Assembly: GCF_009296315.1 (NCBI RefSeq)
Contig: NZ_WHLY01000002.1
Location: forward strand, 3,942,501-4,006,500
Origin: Salmonirosea aquatica
Lineage (GTDB): Bacteria > Bacteroidota > Bacteroidia > Cytophagales > Spirosomataceae
Reading direction: 5' to 3'
Length of the DNA: 64,000 nucleotides
Part shown: one piece after another, positions 28,311 through 37,714 of the stretch
How the letters are laid out: each line of letters begins with the position of its first letter
Position numbering within the stretch: the stretch's first letter is position 1
Program-made: the position numbers and the translations under genes
Notes under the pieces: model-generated
Seen by the model: only the letters and a program-made list of their open reading frames with translations
Database searches by the model: none
What the model was told of the DNA's origin: nothing

Positions 28311-30843
28311 AGAAAGCTTTTCCTTCTCGTGGCTCCTGCAAATGGCCTGGCGCGACAGCCGCCGCAGTCGGTCACGCCTGGTGTTGTTCATTTCGTCGGT
28401 CATTCTGGGCATTGCGGCGTTGGTAGCCATCTATTCGCTGGGCGAAAACGTCCGTCGAAACATCGATACCCAGGCCGCGACGTTGCTGGGGGCTGATCTG
28501 GAGATTTCCGGCAACCAGCCCGCCCCGGCCAAAATCCGCCCCTTGCTGGATTCGCTGGGCGAGGAACGGTCGGAGGAGCGACGCTTTGCTTCAATGGCCT
28601 ATTTCCCCAAAAGCGGCGGAAGCCGCCTGGCGCAGGTACGGGCGCTGGAAGGGAATTATCCCTACTACGGCGAGCTGGAAACCATTCCGGCGGAGGCAGG
28701 CCGTTCGTTCCGGAACAAGCAACAAGCTCTGGTGGATCAAACGCTCATGCTGCAATACGACGCCAAGGTAGGTGATTCCGTAAAGGTAGGGGAGGTGACG
28801 TTTGTCATTGCGGGCGTCTTGCTCAAGGCCCCCGGTCAAACGGGCGTCACCACGACGGTGGCCCCGGCGGTGTACATTCCGCTGAGGTACCTTGAACAAA
28901 CGGGGCTGGAACAAAAAGGTAGCCGGATCAACTATCTCTATTTCTTCAGGTACCCCCCGCAGACGGATGTGGAGAAAATCGTAAAAAAGATTGAACCCCG
29001 CCTGGAACTCGATGATTTCGACACGCAGACTGTTCAGGGACAGAAGGAATCAACGGGCCGTTCTTTTGAGGATTTAACCCAATTCCTGGCGTTGGTAGGT
29101 TTCATCGCTCTGCTGTTGGGCTGTGTGGGGGTGGCGAGCGCGGTGCATATCTACATTCGCGAAAAACTCAACGCCATTGCATTGTTGCGCTGCCTGGGGG
29201 TAAAATCTTCCCAGGCTTTTGTCATCTACCTTATCCAAATCGTGGGGGTAGGTTTCCTGGGATCAGTGCTGGGAGCCCTTCTGGGGACAGTGATTCAGCA
29301 GTTTCTGCCTATAATACTCAAAGACTTCCTGCCTTTTGATCTGACCACCGAAATTTCGTGGGCGGCCATCGGGCAGGGGGTAGTGCTGGGTACCCTCATC
29401 TCCATTCTGTTTGCGTTGTTACCCCTTATTTCTGTGCGTAATATTTCGCCCTTGCGCGTTCTGCGGGCTTCCTTCGAGCCTGAACCCTCGACTCAGGACC
29501 CTCTGCGCTGGTTGATCTATGGCCTGATCCTCGTTTTCGTATTTTTCTTTACCTACTTACAAACGAATAGCTGGCTGGAAGCCGCGATTTTTACGGGAAG
29601 TATCCTGGGGGCTTTCCTGCTGCTGTTGGCGATGGCGTCCCTGCTGATGGGACTGGTAAAGCGGTTCTTTCCATCCTCGTGGAGCTATGTATGGCGACAG
29701 GCGCTGGCCAATCTGCATCGTCCCAATAACCAGACCTCCATTCTGATTGTCTCCATTGGCCTGGGTACGGCCTTTATTTGTACATTGATTTTGGTGCAGT
29801 CGCTCCTCCTGAAACGCGTGACCCTTTCCACGAGCGGGAATCAGCCCAATGTCGTATTGTTTGATATCCAAAGCAATCAGCGCGATGAGGTACTTTCATT
29901 GGCCACCAAACAGGGTTTGCCCATTATTCAGAGTGTGCCGGTGGTGAATATGCGCTTGGAAAAAGTGAATGGACTCACGGCTGCCACTGCCCAGAAAGAT
30001 ACATCGAGCCGCATTTCATACCGCATTTTCAGCCGCGAATACCGTGTGACGTTCCGGGATACACTTACGGAGTTTGAAAAACTAAAGCGAGGTACCTGGC
30101 AGGGACGAGCCGAAGGAAACGGACCGGTGCCTATTTCAATCGAGGAGGGTTTCGCCATGCGCAACCGCCTCCGGCTAGGCGATACTTTAACATTCAACGT
30201 GCAGGGTGCCTTGCTCGCCACGGTGGTAGGTAGCTTGCGTGAAGTGGACTGGGGCGGGGTGCGTACCAGTTTTCTGGTATTATTCCCTGCGGGCGTTCTC
30301 GAAGAAGCTCCTCAATTCCATGTATTGCTCACGCGGGTGGAATCCAACGAGCGTTCGGCTGCTTTCCAGCGCACTATCGTCCAGCGGTTTCCCAATATCT
30401 CCATCATCGACCTGGGGCTGGTGCTGAAAGTTCTGGACGAATTACTGGAAAAAATCGGGTTTGTTATCCGCTTTATGGCTGGCTTCAGCATCCTGACCGG
30501 GCTGATTGTGCTGATTTCTTCCGTCCTCATCAGCAAGTACCAGCGCCTGCAGGAAAGCGTGTTGCTCCGCACCATTGGTGCCAGCCGCAATCAGATTTTT
30601 GCCATTACGGCGTTGGAATATTTCTTTCTGGGTGCCCTGGCCGCTGCCACCGGCATTCTGGTGGCATTAGCGGGAAGCTGGGGGCTGGCCAAGTTTACTT
30701 TTAAAGTAGACTTCACCCCTCAGTTTGTGCCCATTTTACTGGTATTCCTGATCGTTTCGAGCCTTACAGTACTGATTGGTCTGGCCAATAGTCGGGGTAT
30801 TCTTTCCCGCTCGCCGCTGGAAGTACTGCGACAGGATGGGTAG
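28297..30843 (+). CDS. ABC transporter permease, YbbP-like (FtsX/MacB superfamily)
   Basis: 848 residues. An N-terminal TM helix (about 26-46) is followed by a MacB-like periplasmic domain, then two FtsX-type three-helix modules: residues about 255-385 (FLALVGFIALLLGCVGVASA) and the C-terminal module (FSILTGLIVLISSVLISKYQ). Two further helices around 400-450 lie between them. This long duplicated layout is that of YbbP/LolE-like permeases of about 800 residues. It would work with the ATPase encoded just upstream to drive a conformational change across the inner membrane. The last codons overlap a terminator stem. Confidence 0.9.
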   Translation: MKEYKESFSFSWLLQMAWRDSRRSRSRLVLFISSVILGIAALVAIYSLGENVRRNIDTQAATLLGADLEISGNQPAPAKIRPLLDSLGEERSEERRFASMAYFPKSGGSRLAQVRALEGNYPYYGELETIPAEAGRSFRNKQQALVDQTLMLQYDAKVGDSVKVGEVTFVIAGVLLKAPGQTGVTTTVAPAVYIPLRYLEQTGLEQKGSRINYLYFFRYPPQTDVEKIVKKIEPRLELDDFDTQTVQGQKESTGRSFEDLTQFLALVGFIALLLGCVGVASAVHIYIREKLNAIALLRCLGVKSSQAFVIYLIQIVGVGFLGSVLGALLGTVIQQFLPIILKDFLPFDLTTEISWAAIGQGVVLGTLISILFALLPLISVRNISPLRVLRASFEPEPSTQDPLRWLIYGLILVFVFFFTYLQTNSWLEAAIFTGSILGAFLLLLAMASLLMGLVKRFFPSSWSYVWRQALANLHRPNNQTSILIVSIGLGTAFICTLILVQSLLLKRVTLSTSGNQPNVVLFDIQSNQRDEVLSLATKQGLPIIQSVPVVNMRLEKVNGLTAATAQKDTSSRISYRIFSREYRVTFRDTLTEFEKLKRGTWQGRAEGNGPVPISIEEGFAMRNRLRLGDTLTFNVQGALLATVVGSLREVDWGGVRTSFLVLFPAGVLEEAPQFHVLLTRVESNERSAAFQRTIVQRFPNISIIDLGLVLKVLDELLEKIGFVIRFMAGFSILTGLIVLISSVLISKYQRLQESVLLRTIGASRNQIFAITALEYFFLGALAAATGILVALAGSWGLAKFTFKVDFTPQFVPILLVFLIVSSLTVLIGLANSRGILSRSPLEVLRQDG

Positions 30844-30878
30844 GCTTCGGGAAGTTGAGTATTTCCCGAAGCCTACCC
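30838..30878. terminator. hairpin overlapping the permease stop codon
   Basis: Perfect 16-base inverted repeat (30838-30853 with 30863-30878). The left arm contains the TAG stop of the permease. No long T tract follows, so termination strength is uncertain. It lies between convergent genes. Confidence 0.6.
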
Positions 30879-30897
30879 ATCATGAATACGATGCCGG

Positions 30898-31149
30898 TTA
30901 TTGCCGTTTCCTGATCGTATCCTTCCGGGTAGAGTCGGGGTGTAGATTGGCCTGATTTTTAGGGTACCCTCCTTGCTCATCCTGGTTGCCTTCTCCGACC
31001 CCAATGGCCGCCCTGCTCTCCTCGGTACCTGTGGGGGTAGCTCCATTTATTTCAGAATTGGGGGATTGTTTCTGTTCGGTGGCAGGCCCACAGCCCGATA
31101 AAAGGACAGCGGATAGCAGAACCGTTCCGGCTAATTGCACAATTTTCAT
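30898..31149 (-). CDS. small lipoprotein, unknown function
   Basis: 83 residues: a signal peptide MKIVQLAGTVLLSAVLLSGC with lipobox LSGC, then a polar, glycine- and proline-containing tail with no predicted fold. No family recognised. It is convergent with the permease gene. Bacteroidota genomes hold many such short disordered lipoproteins. Confidence 0.6.
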   Translation of the reverse strand: MKIVQLAGTVLLSAVLLSGCGPATEQKQSPNSEINGATPTGTEESRAAIGVGEGNQDEQGGYPKNQANLHPDSTRKDTIRKRQ

Positions 31150-31359
31150 AGCAGTATGGTGTTTTAGGTTAATGGTAGTAAAAAAAGGTACCTCAAATAT
31201 TGTACCTACCCAAAATGGGGCGAAAATTGGCCTTCAAAATAGGAAATCTCGAAAGATTACCGATAAGTAAGTGCATCGATTCGCTTCCCACCTCCAGTAG
31301 GCTATATAGCCGGATATTCCTACCTTCGCACTTGATTTCTAGTCAAAAAAACGGAACGA

Positions 31360-32103
31360 ATGGCGTGGTACCATACTTTTTTCGAGGGATTGCCCCAAGT
31401 AGCCTGGAAGCAAAATCAGACCGAGGATTATACCGATTGGGAAGTGGATTTTCTGGTCGATCTGCTCGGGCTGATGCCGGGCAGCCGGGTGCTGGATATT
31501 ATGGCCGGCTATGGTCGTCACGCCCTTCCGCTAGCCGAACGTGGCCATGTACTAACGGCCGTGGATATTTCGCAGGAGTACTGCCGGGAGCTGGAACAAA
31601 CCGCCCGGGCACAAAACCTGCCGGTCACGGTGCTTGAAGGCGATTTTGTAGAAATGCAATTGCCTGCTGCGACCTACGCGGGCGCTTACTGCCTGGGCAA
31701 CAGCTTCAGTTTTTTTTCCCGGGAGGTGATGCAGGAATTTCTGCAAAAAATCGCCGACCAGTTGCCACCCGGTGGCCGGTTTATTGCGCACACGCAGCTT
31801 CTGGCCGAGAGTGTGCTACCCGATTTTCAGGAACGGTCCTGGATGAATTTAGGAGATGATATGATGTATCTGGCTCAGAATGAGTATGATGCATTACGCG
31901 GAGTAATCCTGGCCGAACTTACCTACGTATGGGGAAACGAACGGGTCACCCGTAGTGTTGAGCAGTATGTTTACACGCTGGCCGAACTAAAATCCCTGAT
32001 GCAACAGGCGGGACTACTGGTGACCGAAGTGTTCAGCAGCCTCGACGGCGAATCATTCGCCCTGGGTGACGAGCAGGCTTATCTGCTGGCTGTACGGCAG
32101 TAG
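31360..32103 (+). CDS. class I SAM-dependent methyltransferase
   Basis: 247 residues. Motif I is VLDIMAGYGRHALPLAERG (residues about 46-64), motif II TAVDIS, and motif IV AYCLGNSFSFF is at about residue 110. The helix before motif I (DWEVDFLVDLLGL) is typical of small-molecule methyltransferases. The substrate cannot be told. It is a single gene between convergent or divergent neighbours. Confidence 0.85.
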   Translation: MAWYHTFFEGLPQVAWKQNQTEDYTDWEVDFLVDLLGLMPGSRVLDIMAGYGRHALPLAERGHVLTAVDISQEYCRELEQTARAQNLPVTVLEGDFVEMQLPAATYAGAYCLGNSFSFFSREVMQEFLQKIADQLPPGGRFIAHTQLLAESVLPDFQERSWMNLGDDMMYLAQNEYDALRGVILAELTYVWGNERVTRSVEQYVYTLAELKSLMQQAGLLVTEVFSSLDGESFALGDEQAYLLAVRQ

Positions 32104-32186
32104 AAGGTCCTGACTGAGTGATCCACTGCGCGATAAAGGCCGGAATGGACCTGTTATAGTAAGATTCCGGCATCGTACATTCAATA

Positions 32187-32723
32187 TTAGTGCGGCAACT
32201 TTCTCTGGATAATGCCATACGTCCAGGTACCCAGGATAGCGCTCAATAATGTTACGATCACAGCCAGAAAACCGCTGCCGATTTGGGCGTACAGGGGGCC
32301 TGGGCAGGCGCCGGTCAATGCCCAGCCGAGGCCGAACAGCAGTCCACCGTAGATTTGACCCTGATGGAATGATTTCGGCTCGATGACGACTTGCTCGCCC
32401 GCGCTGGTTTTGATGTTCAATTTTTTAATCAGAAAAACGGATAGCATACCTACCACGACTGCCGAGCCGATCACGCCATACATGTGGAAGGAATCCAGAC
32501 GGAACATTTCCTGAATACGGAACCAGGAGATGATTTCGGCTTTCACAAAAACAATACCGAACAATATCCCAACCAGCAGGTACCTGCCTAGTGCGGGGAT
32601 ACTTTCAGGATTTCGCTGCTCATTCTGATTATCAGGTTCCGAGTCTAGAACAGAAGAAGATTTCCGGGGGATAGGCTCAGTGGCCTTCGGGGTTAAAATA
32701 TTTGCTTTCAACGTATTGGTCAA
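32187..32723 (-). CDS. YeeE/YedE-type transporter half (DUF6691)
   Basis: 178 residues counted from a TTG codon; the true start may be later, near GRYLLVGILFG, since the first 45 residues look poorly conserved. Four or so TM helices follow, with the motif LGWALTGACPGPLYAQIG containing the key cysteine of the YeeE/YedE family, which moves thiosulfate or sulfur-carrying compounds through the membrane. It pairs with the neighbouring 190-residue half 40 bases upstream. The two together form one transporter. Confidence 0.8.
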   Translation of the reverse strand: MTNTLKANILTPKATEPIPRKSSSVLDSEPDNQNEQRNPESIPALGRYLLVGILFGIVFVKAEIISWFRIQEMFRLDSFHMYGVIGSAVVVGMLSVFLIKKLNIKTSAGEQVVIEPKSFHQGQIYGGLLFGLGWALTGACPGPLYAQIGSGFLAVIVTLLSAILGTWTYGIIQRKLPH

Positions 32724-32762
32724 AATTAATTTTTCAAAATAGTCGATTTCTGCTCATCACAC

Positions 32763-33335
32763 TCATACGAGCTGCATCAGCCAAGGCAGCAGCACAAGGG
32801 TACCCACGAAGCCCCCAATCATAAAGCATATCGTTGCTACCAGCGATGGCCATTGTAAGTTGGATAGCCCCATGATGGCGTGCCCCGACGTACAGCCTCC
32901 CGCGTACCGGGTACCAAAGCCCACCAGAAAACCACCCAGTACCAGGAAGATAAATCCTTTGAGGGTAAAGATATTTTCTATGGAAAATAGTTGGGCGGGC
33001 ATCAGTCCCGAAAAGTCGGTAATGCCCAGGGCTGCCAGATCGCTTTGGGTCGAAGCGGCGATCACAATTTCGTTAGGATCAGCCAAAAATTGGGTTGCAA
33101 TGAAGCCGCCGATCAGGATTCCCAGCACAAAGGCCAGGTTCCATCCCTCTTTTTTCCAGTCATAGCGAAAAAAAGGAATATTGGCCGGCACACAAGCCGC
33201 ACAGATATGGCGTAGGGAGGAAGAAATCCCGAAAGCCTTGTTGCCAATCAGCAATAAGGCTGGTACGGTCAGGCCGATGAGCGGTCCCGCCACGTACCAG
33301 GGCCAAGGCTGCGATAAATAATGGATAATTGACAA
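32763..33335 (-). CDS. YeeE/YedE-type transporter half
   Basis: 190 residues from a TTG start (no in-frame ATG nearby). TM helices include [36 protein letters not shown] and [21 protein letters not shown]. The family motif [18 protein letters not shown] with conserved cysteine is present. It forms the N-terminal half of a split YeeE/YedE sulfur transporter. It lies between the persulfide dioxygenase gene and the second half, all on the same strand. Confidence 0.85.
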   Translation of the reverse strand: MSIIHYLSQPWPWYVAGPLIGLTVPALLLIGNKAFGISSSLRHICAACVPANIPFFRYDWKKEGWNLAFVLGILIGGFIATQFLADPNEIVIAASTQSDLAALGITDFSGLMPAQLFSIENIFTLKGFIFLVLGGFLVGFGTRYAGGCTSGHAIMGLSNLQWPSLVATICFMIGGFVGTLVLLPWLMQLV

Positions 33336-33404
33336 GGGATACTGAAAAGTTAGATGATTAATATTGACAGGAAGGCTAAAAGAAGCGAACCACAGCCTAT
33401 CGAC

Positions 33405-34808
33405 TTAGTTCTGAACCGCCGAATCACGGGTCACAGGTACCCCCGCGGTTTTCATGGCCCCGTAGCCGCCTTCGATGTTGACTACGTTATCAAAACCCCG
33501 TGCCTTGAGGATTGAGGCGGCGATCATGGAGCGGTAGCCGCCCGCACAGTGCAGGTACATGGATTCGTTGTGGGGAAATTCGGCCATGAGGTCGCTGATG
33601 TAGTCCAGGGGCAGATTTTTGGCACCCTCCGCGTGTCCGCTTTCAAATTCGGTGGGTTTACGAACGTCGATTACGGAGAGGTCATTCTTCTTGAATTTCT
33701 CCGCAAAATCCGCGGCTTCCACCCACTGTACGGTATCGGTTTCCATGCCTGCGTTTTGCCATGCCGCAAAGCCGCCCTCAAGGTACCCCAGGGTGTAGTC
33801 GTAGCCCACCCGCGCCAGACGGGTGACCACCTCTTCTTCGCGACCGGGATCGGTCACGAGCAACAGGCTTTGTTTTAAATCCGGAATCAGCGCACCTACC
33901 CAGGGAGCAAAGCTGCCATCGATACCGATGTTGATGGAATTGGGAATGAAGCCTGCGGCAAAATCGCGGGCCGCGCGGGTGTCAAGCACCAATGCGCCCG
34001 TTTCGTTGGCGGCCACCTCGAAGGCCGCCGGACTGAGCGCCTGCGCGCCACGCTCCAGCACAGCGTCGATGCTGTCGTAGCCTTCCCGGTTCATTTGCAC
34101 GTTTTGCGGGAAGTACTGCGGAGGTTCGGCGAGGCCTTCGGTGACTTCCTTTATAAATTCTTCGCGGGTCATATTGGCCCGCAGGGCGTAGTTGAACAGC
34201 TTCTGGTTGCCCAGCGTGTCGGATGTTTCTTTGCTCATATTCTTGCCACAGGCCGAGCCCGCCCCGTGGGCCGGGTACACGATTATGTCGTTAGGCAGGC
34301 GCATAATTTTGGTTCGCAGGCTATCGAAGAGGTACCCTGCCAGGTCGGCCGTAGTCAGGTCGCTTTCCTGGGCCAGATCGGGGCGACCTACATCGCCAAT
34401 AAACAGCGTGTCACCGCTGAACAAGGCGGTTTCTTTCCCATTTTCATCCAGCAGCAGGTAGCAGGTGGACTCCATCGTGTGGCCGGGCGTGTGCAGGGTA
34501 CGGATGGTGACGGCTCCCAGCTTGAATTCTTCCCCGTCGGCGGCGATGTGTGCGTCAAAGGTAGGATTGGCATTGGGGCCGTAGACAATTGGGGCGCCCG
34601 TTTTCTGGGAAAGATCAAGGTGGCCCGACACGAAATCGGCGTGAAAGTGGGTTTCAAACACATACTTGATGGTCGCGTGCTCGCGCCTGGCTTTTTCGAG
34701 GTAGGGGGCTACTTCGCGCAGTGGATCAATCACGGCTGCTTCGCCCTCGGATTCAATAAAGTAGGCACCCTGCGCCAGGCAGCCGGTATAGATTTGTTCG
34801 ATTTTCAT
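33405..34808 (-). CDS. persulfide dioxygenase-rhodanese fusion (metallo-beta-lactamase fold)
   Basis: 467 residues. Residues 1-240 are an ETHE1-like metallo-beta-lactamase domain with THFHADFVSGH, HTPGHTMES, SGDTLFIGDVGRPDL and YPAHGAGSACG, the mononuclear iron ligands of persulfide dioxygenases. Two rhodanese domains follow. The second has the catalytic loop HCAGGYRSM with an active cysteine; the first reads VTDPGREEE where the loop should be and has no cysteine, so it is probably structural. The enzyme oxidises persulfide (glutathione or other low-molecular-weight persulfide) and transfers sulfur. Context with sulfur transporters fits sulfide detoxification. Confidence 0.88.
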   Translation of the reverse strand: MKIEQIYTGCLAQGAYFIESEGEAAVIDPLREVAPYLEKARREHATIKYVFETHFHADFVSGHLDLSQKTGAPIVYGPNANPTFDAHIAADGEEFKLGAVTIRTLHTPGHTMESTCYLLLDENGKETALFSGDTLFIGDVGRPDLAQESDLTTADLAGYLFDSLRTKIMRLPNDIIVYPAHGAGSACGKNMSKETSDTLGNQKLFNYALRANMTREEFIKEVTEGLAEPPQYFPQNVQMNREGYDSIDAVLERGAQALSPAAFEVAANETGALVLDTRAARDFAAGFIPNSINIGIDGSFAPWVGALIPDLKQSLLLVTDPGREEEVVTRLARVGYDYTLGYLEGGFAAWQNAGMETDTVQWVEAADFAEKFKKNDLSVIDVRKPTEFESGHAEGAKNLPLDYISDLMAEFPHNESMYLHCAGGYRSMIAASILKARGFDNVVNIEGGYGAMKTAGVPVTRDSAVQN

Positions 34809-34953
34809 AGGTTTTCAGTTTGAAGGGGCAAAGTTCCAGAGGTACATAGACCCAAAGTGGAATTAAAAGAAAGTACCGAAGTGTTAAGTTTCTTTATAAA
34901 AAATTAATAATCAATGAGTAAAGCTGTTTTGTTGATCCATTTCTGCCCCTTTT

Positions 34954-35750
34954 TCAAAGGAATTCCTTCCACAAAATAAATGCTGCCATTCCGAGTACAA
35001 ACCATCCGAAGAGGCGTTTTAGTTTCTCACCAGGGATGAAGCGGGTCAGATAGGAACCCAGGAAAATGCCGACGACCGAGAGCGTGGTGAACAAAGCCAG
35101 GAACGTCCAGTCCATGGGCTGTTGCCCTATGTCGCCCAGAAATCCGATCAACGACTTGGCCGCGATGATGAGCAAAGAGGTACCTACGGCCATTTTCATG
35201 GGAATGCGGGCCAACAGCACCAGCGCGGGAATAATGAGGAACCCCCGCCTGCTCCCACCAAACCCGTAAGCAACCCCACAGCGGCCCCTTCAAGGGCGAT
35301 CAGCGGATAGTTGAACACGATGGCGGGGGTACCTGAATCTTTTGGCGTACCTTCTTCCTTATGCCGGATCATCGAGTAGGCTGCGGCCAGCATAATCAGG
35401 GCGAACAGCCCCATGATTCCCGCGCCTTTTTCCAGCGTAAAACCCCCAAGTGTAAACACGGGATCGGGAATAGCCGGTACCAGGTACTTACGCGTCAGGA
35501 ATACCGCGATGAATGAAGGGACGGCAAAAACCAGCGCGGCTTTATAATTGACCAGTTCCTTTTTCATGTAGGTGAAAGACCCTACCAGCGACGTGGTACC
35601 TACCACGAACAACGAATAGGCAGTGGATAGCACGGGATTGAGGCCAATCAGATACACCAGCACCGGAACCGTGAGGATGCTTCCGCCACCGCCGATGAGC
35701 CCGAGGCTGACGCCGATGAGTATGGAAGCAAAATAACCGAGGATGTTCAC
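34954..35750 (-). pseudogene. TSUP family sulfite/sulfur exporter, -1 frameshift
   Basis: The repaired product is 265 residues, started at GTG 35750 (VNILGYFASIL); a TTG at 35819 would be longer. Eight or so TM helices match TauE/SafE (TSUP) transporters: SLGLIGGGGSILTVPVLV in the first half and AVGLLTGLVGAGGG in the second. At a run of five G (35242-35246) where six are needed the frame shifts and the rest continues in another frame as LLARIPMKMAVGTSLLI to the stop at 34954. One missing base restores a full family-length protein. It likely exports sulfite or related anions made by the neighbouring persulfide dioxygenase. Confidence 0.85.
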
Positions 35751-35894
35751 AGTAAGTGTTTTGTGGTAAAAACTAGGAAGACGACAAAAAGGAATCGTTT
35801 TTTCTGACTTCTCCTGCAAAAGTAGGGGGCAAAAGCCCTTACCTCTGTAACAAATATCACAGAGGTAAGGGCCAGGTGAAAGAAAAGTTTCTGT

Positions 35895-37328
35895 CTACAC
35901 CTCGATGAGCTTCCAGCGGCCGCGCCGGAATACCAGAATACTCAAAATAGCCAGGAGCGATTCGGCGATGGGAACGGAGGCGAAAACGCCAATGGGGCCC
36001 CAGTCCAGCACTAAAGCCAGCAGATAAGCCACCGGAATCTCAACCAGCCAGAAGCAAACGAGGTTGAGGTAAATGGGCGTCTTGGTGTCGCCCGCGCCGT
36101 TGATGGCCTGGATGACTACCATACCATAGGCAAAAAAGCCATAGCCCAGGCATAGCACGCGCAAAGCATTGACGCCCGTACGCACCACAGCCGGCTCGGT
36201 ACTGAAGAGGCCCACAATCCATGGAGCACCCGCAAAAAACAGCAGCGCTATTCCCAACAGAAACCACATATTGAGCCGCGCCGTGCGCCATACGGAGGTT
36301 TCGGCGCGGTCGGGCTGGCTGGCACCGAGGTTCTGGCCCACCAGCGTGGCGGCGGCATTGGCCATACCCCACGACGGCAAAAGCGTGAAAATGATGACCC
36401 GGATGGCAATCGTATAACCCGCTACCACATCGCTGCCGAACTCGGCCAGGATGCGCGTGAGGAATACCCAGCTCGCCGAGGAAATCAGGAATTGACCCGT
36501 AGCACCCGCCGAAAGATTGAGGATATTTTTGATCACCGCAAAATCAGGTACAAAATCCGGCCAGGTGATGGACACCGCTTTTTTGGTATGATATAGGAAA
36601 TACAGCTGGTACCCTACACCCACGGTACGTCCCAGCGTGGTAGCAACGGCGGCTCCCGTAACCCCTAGCTCGGGAAAGAACCCGATGCCAAAAATAAACA
36701 GGGGATCAAGGATCATATTGAGACCGTTGGCAATCCAGAGCGAACGCATGGCTGCCGAGGCGGAGCCCGCCCCGCGCAAGGCCCCGCTGAGCGCGTAGAG
36801 TAGCACAATGACCGGACTGCTCAGAAACTCAATCCGGGCAAAGAGGGTACCTACCTCAATCACCCGCGCGTCGGCTCCCATCAGGCGCAGGATATCTCCG
36901 GCCCAGATAGTACCACAGCCCCCCATAACCACTGACAAAGCCAGCGAAATCAGGATGATTTGCCCGATGGCCTTACCCGCCTGATCGGGGTTGCCTTCGC
37001 CTACCCGCCGCGCTACCAGCGCCGTGGCGGCGGTGCTGAGGCCAATGGCTACCGAATAAATAAGCGTGATGACCGACTCGGTAAGGCCTACCGTAGCCAC
37101 GGCTTCGGTGCTCACCTTGGATACAAAGAAAACGTCCACGACCGCGAAGAGCGACTCCATGACCATTTCGAGGATCATCGGGACGGAAAGCAGGAAAATA
37201 GCGCGGTTGATGCTGCCGCTGGTATAGCTTTGCTCGGAGCCGTCTAAGGCGGTGCGGAGCAGCTGGAGGTATTTTTTCAAAATCTTATACGATGAAGCAG
37301 TCAGTTTTTCCCAAACGAAAGAACTCAC
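35895..37328 (-). CDS. MATE family efflux transporter
   Basis: 477 residues from a GTG at 37328. Twelve TM helices in two halves, with the first (ILEMVMESLFAVVDVFFVSKV) and the repeat in the second half (LGQNLGASQPDRAE, NGAGDTKTPIYLN). It exports cationic drugs or metabolites with Na+ or H+. The start is uncertain because no ATG lies near the family N-terminus. A TAnnTTTG box at 37505-37512 upstream could be its promoter. Confidence 0.88.
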   Translation of the reverse strand: MSSFVWEKLTASSYKILKKYLQLLRTALDGSEQSYTSGSINRAIFLLSVPMILEMVMESLFAVVDVFFVSKVSTEAVATVGLTESVITLIYSVAIGLSTAATALVARRVGEGNPDQAGKAIGQIILISLALSVVMGGCGTIWAGDILRLMGADARVIEVGTLFARIEFLSSPVIVLLYALSGALRGAGSASAAMRSLWIANGLNMILDPLFIFGIGFFPELGVTGAAVATTLGRTVGVGYQLYFLYHTKKAVSITWPDFVPDFAVIKNILNLSAGATGQFLISSASWVFLTRILAEFGSDVVAGYTIAIRVIIFTLLPSWGMANAAATLVGQNLGASQPDRAETSVWRTARLNMWFLLGIALLFFAGAPWIVGLFSTEPAVVRTGVNALRVLCLGYGFFAYGMVVIQAINGAGDTKTPIYLNLVCFWLVEIPVAYLLALVLDWGPIGVFASVPIAESLLAILSILVFRRGRWKLIEV

Positions 37329-37714
37329 CCGGTGCCCTTCGGATACAGGAGGGTAGCAATCCGGAAAAATGACTGGATGGATAATGAGGATAGGGTACTC
37401 GGTACTTCAAAAAAAGTACAGGAGTACCAGGAAAGACCGAAGCGGGATCGGCAGGTAGGTCAGTTAGACCCGAGAGAGCAGAATCATGGGCATAAAGATT
37501 TTTACAAAGCTAGAATTATTTTTTTATAAAGTTTCAACGGGTGTAGGTTAGGATCTTTTCCTGGAAAGAACTAATATGAGAAAATCACCGTTCTCCCTAG
37601 CTTGCCCATTCCAAGAAAAGAATGGCTGCCAGGCAAGTGTTTGATTTCAGAGTGTGTGATTTACAGAAAACAAGCACCGTCAACTACCAACTGTCCATTG
37701 TCAACTGAATACGA
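37329..37714. other. intergenic region between divergent MATE and hflX genes
   Basis: 386 bases without a recognisable gene. It contains AT-rich stretches and, on the minus strand, a promoter-like box (see next entry). No repeat, RNA gene or operator could be identified. Confidence 0.6.
37505..37537 (-). promoter_or_regulatory. possible Bacteroidota promoter of the MATE gene
   Basis: On the minus strand TAGCTTTG (37512-37505) matches the -7 consensus TAnnTTTG, with a TTG (37537-37535) 22 bases upstream in the -33 position. The distance to the GTG start is about 175 bases, which is long. A sequence match only. Confidence 0.4.

Noticed and set aside
34095-34823. A 242-codon plus-strand frame opposite the persulfide dioxygenase gene
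   Set aside because: Shadow of the minus-strand gene, with no recognisable motif and no signal or start context.
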